From positions 1 to 58,181 of the forward strand of contig CAVLDP010000014.1 in assembly GCA_963661945.1 (NCBI GenBank): a stretch of 58,181 bases of DNA. The letters run 5' to 3'. The notes under the pieces are model-generated. The model searched no databases. It saw only the letters and a program-made list of their open reading frames with translations, and had not been told where the DNA came from. This DNA is from CAVLDP01 sp963661945 (GTDB taxonomy: Bacteria; Bacillota; Clostridia; Lachnospirales; Lachnospiraceae). This document shows positions 34,101 through 41,169 of this stretch, in pieces. The position numbers and the translations under genes were made by a program. Each line of letters starts with the position of its first letter. Positions within the stretch are counted from its first letter, which is position 1.

Positions 34101-37100
34101 CTTATTGCCCAGGTAAGCCTGAACTAAGATTCCAGGATCCTGAGCCTTGCCATTGTACTCAAGAACGGTATTGTCGTAGCTAACTACAGAGCCATCCGTA
34201 ATATCCAGAGGCTTCACATTGTATGTCAATGTAGCAGCGGTAGTAATCGTACCCTTGTAATTGCCAAGACCAGAGATCTTCTTCAGAGTAGAAGTTCCTA
34301 CCGTCTTCAGATTGGCATCCGTGTAATCCACCTCGAAGTCTGTGCCTTCTACCAGGTCATCACCATTTGCAGTCTTCACAGAAACTGTCGGATAGACATC
34401 TGCCTTTGATGTATTACGTGTCGTATCTGATACATAGTAACCACCATAATAGGTATCTTCGATACTTACATATGGTTCCAGGGTCGAAATATCGCATCTG
34501 GTAATCTGATAGGTCAGATCCTTGGTGCCAGAATAATTATTTAGGCCTTTTGCGTAGAAGTACTTCATACCAACATTGGTCAGATCTGCATTGGTATAAG
34601 TGCCATCTGCAGAACCTGTCCATACAAGCTCGTAATCCACGCCTTCCACCAGAGTCTTGCCAGCCAGAGTAAATTCGATTCCCTGTGGCTTCTGTTCCTT
34701 GCGGTTGTACTCTAGTTCATCAGAATATGCGGTAACGCTTGCATTTGAAATATCCAGTCCCTGAATGGTCCATGTAGCTGTCTTGCTGTTAATGGACTTA
34801 TGAAGGACGCTGGATAATACCATAGAAGCTGTGCCAGCCTCGGTATTGTTGACTGGTGTGCCAACTGTGTAATGAATTCCTTCTGTCAGCGTATCTCCAT
34901 GTACTGTCACCTTGGTAACAGATGGGGTATGAGCTGTGCCATCATATGGATAAGATGTCTGATTCAGAGTCACCTCTGCATCTGCCAGGTTATATACGAT
35001 GTAATAGGTTGCAGTCGCTGTATTCAGTAGACAGCCGTTGCTACCTGTAGATACCTCTACATTCTTCGTACCTGCAGATGACCAGTCCACACCATTATCG
35101 TAAGTAAGCGTGTAGTCTGTGAGATTTGACATCGTGAAGCCATTTACCTTAACAACTGGCTTCTTCTTGTCCATGGTATAACCTGTAAATTCGTACTCCT
35201 CATTCGTATATGAGATAGAAGCGAGTGTTCCATCCAGATTTGCAGTAGCACGAATGTAACCGTTGTAGTAAGTTCCTATATTGCTGCGAAGCATGAAGGA
35301 AGTCGTAGAACCTGTGTAGAACTTGGTTCCGGCTGCCTGCGTTCCCATAACCGTCATTGTCACATAACCTGGACAATCCCTGGTTGAATTAGCAAGATCT
35401 TGTCCGGCTGCATCGGTAAACTTGAGAGACAGACCATCCATATTGGTCACCGTCACCCAAGATCCGGTTCCATCGCCATTGTCCTTCCATCTCTGCAGAT
35501 AGACGACCGTATCATTGGAACTTGAATTCGATAGGGCAGGAGTAGCAACCTTGTAGGTTCCCTCACTAATTGCCATCGTTACCTTGCTATCCGGATAGAT
35601 TACTCTAAAGTAAGTAGAATCTGAGATATTACCAATTACATCATAGGTACAGAGGTCCATCGTCGTTCCAGCTGACAGATTCAGGCTATTATTAGCAAGT
35701 GCTGTAATCTTGATCTGCTTCTGTCCTGGAGAGACAAGGTCTGTTCCGCCTGTGCTGTCCTGGTATGTTACAGAATAATCTGTTCCTTCGGTTAGTTTTG
35801 TGCCCTTGTAATATACATAAGGTGTGATTCGGCCTGCGCCCCAGGCTGAACCATCATAGGTGTAGGTCTCCTCTACATTGTCATAGGTAATTCCATCGGA
35901 GATCTCATTCCAGGTCTGGCTGTCAATATAGTAGGTGACAATCAGTGTACCTGTATAATTATCCGAATTCGTCGTCGTAATCTTACAGGTTGCACGCACA
36001 CCATCCGTACAATTTGTTCCGGAGCTTACCTTGTTGTAGTTCGACCAGGTTAAGGCAATTCCATCTGTACTTGCACGCAGGATATGCTTGCTTGACATAT
36101 CTGTTACGGATGAGTTCAGGCCATAACTATCATAGAAGGCTGTCGTCAGCGGATAAGTCATGGATGAACCTGTATACTTGATCGCTGGAAGAGCGCTCAC
36201 GTAGATTCGACCCGCTTCATCATTACACTGATAGAAGGTCTGATTCAGTGTCGAAGTATCCGGGAAGTCAAAACTTGGAATTGGTGTTGTCGTATCCGGA
36301 TAATAGAAGGTCTGCGTCACATCGTGGAAGTCTTCATCAATATAATAATTCAGCTTATTGGTAATGTCGTACTTCTTGACGATGGCATTGACATTAATCG
36401 TTCCTGTATAACTGCTGCCTGTTACATCACCATTAATCAGAACCGCAGAACCAGTCTCATTGGCATCTGCCGCGATAGCAGCATTATTAGAAATGACATA
36501 ATCCGTACCATAGGTAAGGGTATTGCCATTGTAGGTAACTACGAGATCATCGGTCATGCTTCTCGTCTGACCGTTGTATGTATATGTTACCGTGTAACCG
36601 CTTGTCGCAGATCCTGTAATCGTACCATCCGAAGTCGGTGCGAGAGATACCGTAACCGCAGAGCTATTAAGCGCAAGTTTGGTTACATCATAAGTTGCCG
36701 TCACAGAGCCATAGTACTTAATATTGCCCTCAGATGGCGTTACAGTAACGAGAACCTGGCTGCCTGCTGCATAACCATTGGAATCGCCAATGTCTGTCTG
36801 CACAGTGTAAGTCGTATCATAGGTCGTATTTAATGCTGTTCCTGAAGAGCTTGCAAGAACCGCATATGGTCTTAGGGAATCATCACTTGCTGTTCCCAAA
36901 TATTCCACTTGGTAATTACCAGTAGATGCGCTTGTATCGTAGTAGGTTGTTGCTGCACTGTTCTTCTTCAGAAGAATCTGCGCGTTACGATTGCTAATCT
37001 GTGTACCAATCGTATAGGTCCAGGTTGCAGAACCGACGTAGTTACTATTCTCTGTAGCAGTAAGTGTTACTACATTTCCAGTACCAGCCTGGGTTCCACC

Positions 37101-40100
37101 GCTTGTACATACCGCAGTATAATCGCCAGTTGCAGTTGACTCATCATACAACGACAAGCTCCTCAGTCTGGTTGCAACCCCTGTATCACGGACCGTCATG
37201 TAAGGAATATACTTACCATTCTCATCCTGATAGATCTTGTTGCCACTGGAATCTGCTGCCTGCGCAATCGTAATCACGCCGCTATTTACATAATCACCCA
37301 GATTTCTCTTATTAATATTGAATCGAATCTGAATGGTCTTACTGCTTGTGTAGTTGCCCTTTCCAGTTAGGGTAACTATTGCATAGTTCGAACTTGATGT
37401 TGCATTGATATTGTTACTATAGGTAATGGTGTAGTCCTTGTCCTTGGTAAGGGTGGTACCACCATTCTTAATGATTACATTTGGCTCAATAGAATAACCA
37501 TCGAAGTCCACAGCATAAGTAGTGCTGTAGGTATTCACAGAGGAAGTGCTAGAAACCGCCGTCACTCCGTAATATCCATTGGTATCATCACCAATCTGAA
37601 TCGTATCCGCAAGATCCGTAATGTCTTTCTCGACGATATTAAAGGCTTCCACAATAGAACCGGTCAGATTATTCTTACCAGTAACCGTTACAGTAGCCGC
37701 AGAGCCGACTTCTACATTATTCGAATAAGATACTGTATATTGCTCCGATGGAATGACGTAGCCATTGTAAGTTACGACAATGCTAGGTTCTACGGAAGAA
37801 CCCGTATAACCCTGATCGGAGATTCCTGCGCCACCGGCCTTCACACCGTCCCAGATGACAACATTTGCATTTCCAGTGATTACAAGTGGAGTTATGGTAA
37901 ATGAAGTCGTAAGGCTGCCGCTGTAATTGCCCATACCTGTTGCTTGAACCGTGTAAGTTCCTGCACTCGTAGGAGATACAGCTGTAGTGAAGGCGAGATA
38001 GTAATCTCTTCCAAAAACAAGCGTCTCTGTATGATATGCGCTGGAATAATACAATTCCTGCGTCAGTACATAGTCTGAAGAATCAAGTGCCACTGACTGT
38101 GCATCGTAGACCTTGTCTGCTGGTCCTGTGAAGGTTCCCTTATTAGTGCCCTTTGTCAGAGTTCTTGGCAGAATCTGGAAATATGCTGTAACGGTCTGTC
38201 CTGCATAATCCGTTCCAGCCTTACCTGTAATAATAACCTCAGCCGTAGCGCCCGTACTGTCTGCGTCGACATTATTGTTATAGGTTACAGTGTATAGAGA
38301 AGAAGAAACTGTCTTCTTATTAGACCAAGTCATGGAAACGGATGGTTCCTGGGCCTGTCCATTGTATGTAGTCTGATAGCCAGACTTATAATTGTTGGAT
38401 GCTTTGGCGGTGGTACTATTTCCACCAATGGTAATAATCGTGTCTGTGGCAAGACTTCCTCTAATATAGAAGTTGCCGGTTAAGGTACCAGTACAATTGC
38501 TCTCTACACCTTCGACATCGACGATACCGTACTTCGTATCTGTCGAGATATTCTTGCTATCACCTCTGGATGTAGAAGTCGTATAGTCACTGGTTGACAT
38601 TTCTACCAACTGAGTTCCGTTATAGACATATACCGCAACCGTTGGAACGATATTCGCTCCCGTATAGGTAAATGTATCCGCTGAGATATCACCACCAGAT
38701 ACCGTCATGGTGACGTAACCCAGTTCCGTAGGACTCAGCTGACTATTCACATCGAAGTCATTTGTCACAACATAATATGGAACATCGATAGTTCCTGTGT
38801 AATAGTAGCCAAGCAAATCATTGTTGATACCAGTAATGGTCATATACTTGGTACCAACCGATGCAGTCAGGCTGGTAGAGTTCGCATCATGATAGGTAAT
38901 CGTAACAGAAGACGGAGCTGAGATTGTTGCACCAGTCTCCTTGCTAATGAACTGAACCTCGCTGCTACTTGGCTGAATAGCGGAGCCAACATAAGGATAT
39001 TCCGCATCCGTTCTTGTAATATTGACAGTGTAGAGATCGTTGATATCGATCAAGTTATTGGAATCACCAGAAGTCGTATAGGTAATAGACTTCGTTCCGG
39101 TGTAATTACCAGTACCTGTCAGAGTCATGTCATAGCTTGTTCTGGCACTAGTAACACTTCTGCTATCAATCGTAGCGGTGAAGTCTGTTCCAAGTGTCAT
39201 CTCTCTTGTGCCATCCATAACACCAGAGGAAGCCTTCACCTCATAATCGCCGTCATCATTTGTTCCTATAGTAAATGTAGCTGCACTTGTACTAATGCTT
39301 GAGATATTCTTTTTCGCAATGCTATAGGATAGTGTCGCTGAATAGTCCTTGTAATTTCCCTTACCAGTTACAGTTACACTAGCTGGAGTAGAGCTCGTCG
39401 CATCTACTGCATTACTATAAGTAGGTGTATCAAAATCTGCAGTAAATGCACTTACCGTTGTCGAATCGGTTGAGTCATATGTCCACGAACTAGATCCGCA
39501 GGTAACCTTCACAGCAGGTTTCTGTGCGGAACCGGTATAGGTTAGGTCTGGAGTCGTAACAAATTCTGTATTTAATACATATACCGTAAAGGAAGCAGAA
39601 GCCGTTCCTCCATTTCCATCGCTACCACCGGAAACAGTAATTACAGAAGCACCCGTATTTGCAGAAGATGCTGTAATCTTACCAGTGGAAGAATCTACAG
39701 AAACCGAATTACCAGAGCTTACTGCATAAGTTAAGGTACGACTCTTCGAAGTTCCATTCACAGAGTAGACTGCTGTCGTCGTCGTTGACTCGCCAAGAGC
39801 AAGAGCTGACTTGGCAGGAGATGCGGTAATGCTTCCTGTCTCAGACAGGGTTCCTGTCGCATAAGTTGCTGTAATAGAACCTACTGTATATTTGCTAGAT
39901 GAACCGCTTAAGGTAAATGAAACGGTATAAGTGTCACCAGCGGCCATATTAATATTCTGAGAAGATACATCAATCGTAGCAGACTGAACCGTATAACCAT
40001 CTGCTGATGCTGTACTTGCTACATAAGTATCCTGAATTGATGCATAGCTTGTACCTATATCTATAGAAGAAGTAGTATCTCCCTCGACAGGCTGACTGGA

Positions 40101-40598
40101 ATCACCAGAAGCATCTGTACCAGATGCATCCGATCCAGATGAAGAATCAGATCCTGAGGCGTCTGTTCCAGACGAAGAATCAGCTCCTGTTGAATCGGTA
40201 GAATCGCTTGGCGTATCGAGCGTATCATCGAGAAGATCATCCAAATCATCATCTGCGATAGAATCCGGGTCCTCCTCTGAGATTGTATCACCGAGGATGG
40301 TGCTGTCTCCCTCTACCGTATATGAACCATCCGAATTCGTAACGGTTACGGAATAACTAATCTCATCACCATCGTCCACCTCAATATCCGATAGTGTGAG
40401 AGTAAGTAGCTTCGCATAATCTCCATACGTGGATGGTACAGTCAGCGTCTGAGCGTATGGTGCACCATTACTCACTGTGGCAGCTTGTGCTGTCAGTGTC
40501 GTGAGATTAGACGGCATGGTCGTAATAACCGTCAGTGCCGTCAGCGTCAGCGCTGTTCCTCTCTTAAATAGTGAATGTCTATTCCATTCCTTTATCAT
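31200..40598 (-). CDS. Giant secreted repeat protein (3132 residues)
   Basis: A very large exported protein. Basic N-terminus and hydrophobic signal (KRGTALTLTALTVITTMPS) end near an Ala-Gln-Ala processing site. After a first beta-rich segment comes a Asp/Ser/Gly linker (about 108-178), then a bacterial-Ig-type segment (AVSSGNSVSVDSSTGKITAS). Most of residues about 340-2900 are Ig-like repeats with the pattern tyr-x-gly-x-x-x-x-pro, 'EGTDYTVTYSNN'-like strand and 'ITGKGNYTGS'-like closing strand, seen about twenty times. Two fibronectin type III domains (about 2930-3132) end the protein. There is no C-terminal sorting signal or membrane helix, so attachment is not by the adjacent sortase in any usual way. 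An adhesin or a long spacer fibre is the likely role; function is otherwise unknown. Confidence 0.85.
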   Translation of the reverse strand: MIKEWNRHSLFKRGTALTLTALTVITTMPSNLTTLTAQAATVSNGAPYAQTLTVPSTYGDYAKLLTLTLSDIEVDDGDEISYSVTVTNSDGSYTVEGDSTILGDTISEEDPDSIADDDLDDLLDDTLDTPSDSTDSTGADSSSGTDASGSDSSSGSDASGTDASGDSSQPVEGDTTSSIDIGTSYASIQDTYVASTASADGYTVQSATIDVSSQNINMAAGDTYTVSFTLSGSSSKYTVGSITATYATGTLSETGSITASPAKSALALGESTTTTAVYSVNGTSKSRTLTYAVSSGNSVSVDSSTGKITASSANTGASVITVSGGSDGNGGTASASFTVYVLNTEFVTTPDLTYTGSAQKPAVKVTCGSSSWTYDSTDSTTVSAFTADFDTPTYSNAVDATSSTPASVTVTGKGNYKDYSATLSYSIAKKNISSISTSAATFTIGTNDDGDYEVKASSGVMDGTREMTLGTDFTATIDSRSVTSARTSYDMTLTGTGNYTGTKSITYTTSGDSNNLIDINDLYTVNITRTDAEYPYVGSAIQPSSSEVQFISKETGATISAPSSVTITYHDANSTSLTASVGTKYMTITGINNDLLGYYYTGTIDVPYYVVTNDFDVNSQLSPTELGYVTMTVSGGDISADTFTYTGANIVPTVAVYVYNGTQLVEMSTSDYTTSTSRGDSKNISTDTKYGIVDVEGVESNCTGTLTGNFYIRGSLATDTIITIGGNSTTAKASNNYKSGYQTTYNGQAQEPSVSMTWSNKKTVSSSLYTVTYNNNVDADSTGATAEVIITGKAGTDYAGQTVTAYFQILPRTLTKGTNKGTFTGPADKVYDAQSVALDSSDYVLTQELYYSSAYHTETLVFGRDYYLAFTTAVSPTSAGTYTVQATGMGNYSGSLTTSFTITPLVITGNANVVIWDGVKAGGAGISDQGYTGSSVEPSIVVTYNGYVIPSEQYTVSYSNNVEVGSAATVTVTGKNNLTGSIVEAFNIVEKDITDLADTIQIGDDTNGYYGVTAVSSTSSVNTYSTTYAVDFDGYSIEPNVIIKNGGTTLTKDKDYTITYSNNINATSSSNYAIVTLTGKGNYTSSKTIQIRFNINKRNLGDYVNSGVITIAQAADSSGNKIYQDENGKYIPYMTVRDTGVATRLRSLSLYDESTATGDYTAVCTSGGTQAGTGNVVTLTATENSNYVGSATWTYTIGTQISNRNAQILLKKNSAATTYYDTSASTGNYQVEYLGTASDDSLRPYAVLASSSGTALNTTYDTTYTVQTDIGDSNGYAAGSQVLVTVTPSEGNIKYYGSVTATYDVTKLALNSSAVTVSLAPTSDGTITGSATSGYTVTYTYNGQTRSMTDDLVVTYNGNTLTYGTDYVISNNAAIAADANETGSAVLINGDVTGSSYTGTINVNAIVKKYDITNKLNYYIDEDFHDVTQTFYYPDTTTPIPSFDFPDTSTLNQTFYQCNDEAGRIYVSALPAIKYTGSSMTYPLTTAFYDSYGLNSSVTDMSSKHILRASTDGIALTWSNYNKVSSGTNCTDGVRATCKITTTNSDNYTGTLIVTYYIDSQTWNEISDGITYDNVEETYTYDGSAWGAGRITPYVYYKGTKLTEGTDYSVTYQDSTGGTDLVSPGQKQIKITALANNSLNLSAGTTMDLCTYDVIGNISDSTYFRVIYPDSKVTMAISEGTYKVATPALSNSSSNDTVVYLQRWKDNGDGTGSWVTVTNMDGLSLKFTDAAGQDLANSTRDCPGYVTMTVMGTQAAGTKFYTGSTTSFMLRSNIGTYYNGYIRATANLDGTLASISYTNEEYEFTGYTMDKKKPVVKVNGFTMSNLTDYTLTYDNGVDWSSAGTKNVEVSTGSNGCLLNTATATYYIVYNLADAEVTLNQTSYPYDGTAHTPSVTKVTVHGDTLTEGIHYTVGTPVNNTEAGTASMVLSSVLHKSINSKTATWTIQGLDISNASVTAYSDELEYNRKEQKPQGIEFTLAGKTLVEGVDYELVWTGSADGTYTNADLTNVGMKYFYAKGLNNYSGTKDLTYQITRCDISTLEPYVSIEDTYYGGYYVSDTTRNTSKADVYPTVSVKTANGDDLVEGTDFEVDYTDANLKTVGTSTLKKISGLGNYKGTITTAATLTYNVKPLDITDGSVVSYDNTVLEYNGKAQDPGILVQAYLGNKEENGKYNLIKDSEYTIRYMDSNNTIISQVTEIGTYYFQATAVGSNYTGDTGWVSFEVTERSIDPRDHTEITMTMDTDAHMDWNNGNPQLSELGLGIYDGQTSSTLVENTDYSLDIQDAAGNLLSSGSSLVAGYAKLLVSGIGNYGSTVTIVGVDASGNAVREYTDASGNVSYSGTVEKYISIGDEISGLTTKVGNVVGSDGNTTINLSNYNYKFNATEQKPNVTGVYRDGTGWLTKGTDYEIIDPSGADYKNAGNKVITITGKNGYFGTATAQYNIAKIQAVASNIRVDLAGFSDYYTDFGKTSYDINEDESVEIAQDAYGRRYYVIYNGQPIEDNSVVSVWYNFKEDGATTDNWIQLDTIDYTINPWENNTLVNWNNPAKVPVIVGGKTGSNFITDASVEVEQPFYILPYILDDGDDDVASNYIITLMPTDISDGAISDLVDHGYDSDTYKYFYQYTGDPIKPIVSVKTEDGATLVQGTDFDVYYGNTDTYLTTCGEKSLKVICKGNYSGSFTVPYVVWDSLSSDNGYITVDVEDQYYTGNSDKAEVTVKHDGITLTEDVDYKLTYTFNSDNTACAVKISAADGCIWYGYSQTVTYNLVNSIDNLIFKADGIDTSDTSKVNEIKYTGSVIRPAFTVTTQQGEAVEFTAEYLDKNGNALADGIPVEPSDTVYYIKVTVPSTNAYKTFKYKIVPRSIRSCVIRLLSKDYYADGAELTPYPTVTYNDNGSTVTLVRGTDYTLSYANNVNPGKATITITGEGTHYTGSAKVSFTIIPSAVDGLTISSGDVTTSAATIKWTGYNPSFPVSGYEVYVNGTDAANLFATIDDPAATSALITGLAEGSSNKIYVRSYLKLTVDGTEQTYYGDFSSITVDTKLGASSLYGISASTGKAYLEWNAQLSVDGYEVFYSTSENGKYRKKASVPSSSNAITLSATSGKTYYYKIRSYKLVNGSYVYGDLSEAVAIKIN
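40065..40277 (-). repeat. Low-complexity Asp/Ser linker repeats in the giant gene
   Basis: Imperfect short tandem repeats (units around GATGCATCTGGTAC-like codons for Ser, Asp, Gly, Thr, Ala) encode residues about 108-178 of the giant protein, such as SGTDASGSDSSSGSDASG. They are similar in composition to the linker of the LRR protein downstream. Confidence 0.75.
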
Positions 40599-40649
40599 AG
40601 ACTGCCCTCCCTAGGCTCAATCAGCTACCTATATTTAGACATAGATAGA

Positions 40650-40678
40650 CCTATACGTTTTCTTTATCGGAAGGTCAA
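40650..40678 (-). promoter_or_regulatory. Promoter region of the giant-protein gene
   Basis: Minus strand TTGACC - 17 nt - TATAGG fits a sigma-A promoter. The same spot holds TCCGATAA (40664-40671), identical to the flagellin sigma-28 -10, with TAAA 16 nt upstream, one base longer than the flagellin spacing. Which sigma factor acts cannot be decided by reading. Confidence 0.5.
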
Positions 40679-40724
40679 TTTAATAAATTTAGTCTTTTTC
40701 CGAAAATTTTTCAAAAAAGTTGAG

Positions 40725-40753
40725 TTATCCACAAATTGACAGAGATATCCACA
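40725..40753 (+). promoter_or_regulatory. Two DnaA-box-like sites
   Basis: TTATCCACA (perfect DnaA box) at 40725-40733 and ATATCCACA (one mismatch) at 40745-40753, same orientation, 20 nt apart, next to an AT-rich stretch with T- and A-runs. Confidence 0.4.
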
Positions 40754-40760
40754 ATGAGTC

Positions 40761-40789
40761 TTGCATCAACAAGTAATCTGGGATAGAAT
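40761..40789 (+). promoter_or_regulatory. Sigma-A promoter of the csoR-type gene
   Basis: TTGCAT - 17 nt - TAGAAT, about 30 nt upstream of the ATG, followed by GAGGAG as ribosome-binding site. The DnaA-like boxes lie just upstream of the -35. Confidence 0.6.
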
Positions 40790-40819
40790 TCTAGACAAGA
40801 AAGCGAAGAGGAGATACCT

Positions 40820-41146
40820 ATGTCTGAAGAAAAAAAAGAACGCGATTGTGAAGTAAATCACAACCACGTTCACCATAGCCACCATCATTCACCGGAGGCT
40901 AAGAAAAAACAGTTGAATCGTATATCAAGAGCCATCGGTCATCTCCAGCATGTAAAGACCATGATCGAGAATGATGAGGACTGTGCTGAGGTTTTAATCC
41001 AGCTTGCAGCCGTCCGTTCTGCCATCAATGGCCTGGGTAAGGAGATCATCAACGAGCATATTGAACACTGCATCACTCATGCTGTTGAAGATCACGATAC
41101 CGAAGCGCTCGATGAATTTCGACTAGCAATTAAGAAGTTCCTGTAA
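40820..41146 (+). CDS. CsoR/FrmR/RcnR-family metal-sensing repressor
   Basis: A 108-residue four-helix-bundle repressor that binds DNA until metal (or another thiol ligand) binds. Cys55, His80 and Cys84 have exactly the spacing of the CsoR copper site (Cys-25-His-4-Cys), so Cu(I) sensing is the first guess. The N-terminus is an extra His-rich tail (NHNHVHHSHHHSPEA), which could bind nickel, cobalt or zinc as in RcnR-like proteins. No copper or nickel exporter is adjacent: it converges on the ABC exporter genes and is divergent from the giant gene. The target is therefore unknown; it may act on itself or at a distance. Confidence 0.88.
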   Translation: MSEEKKERDCEVNHNHVHHSHHHSPEAKKKQLNRISRAIGHLQHVKTMIENDEDCAEVLIQLAAVRSAINGLGKEIINEHIEHCITHAVEDHDTEALDEFRLAIKKFL

Positions 41147-41147
41147 G

Positions 41148-41169
41148 AAATTAAGCCATGCTTTAATTT
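41148..41169. terminator. Weak bidirectional hairpin between csoR-type and ABC genes
   Basis: AAATTAAGC/GCTTTAATTT with one bulge and a 3-nt loop between two convergent genes. AT-rich and weak; a terminator role is likely only by position. Confidence 0.35.

Noticed and set aside
36324..36833. 169-residue plus-strand frame within the giant gene
   Set aside because: Cys-, Ile- and Arg-rich shadow frame generated by the Thr/Ser-rich repeats of the giant gene.
31200..40598. Repeated DNA in the giant gene as a CRISPR array
   Set aside because: The repeats are protein-level, diverged, of uneven spacing and fully within an open reading frame; no cas genes are present.
40725..40753. DnaA-like boxes as the replication origin
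   Set aside because: Only two boxes, no dnaA nearby, and the dnaN-recF-gyrB-gyrA cluster places the origin beyond the right end.
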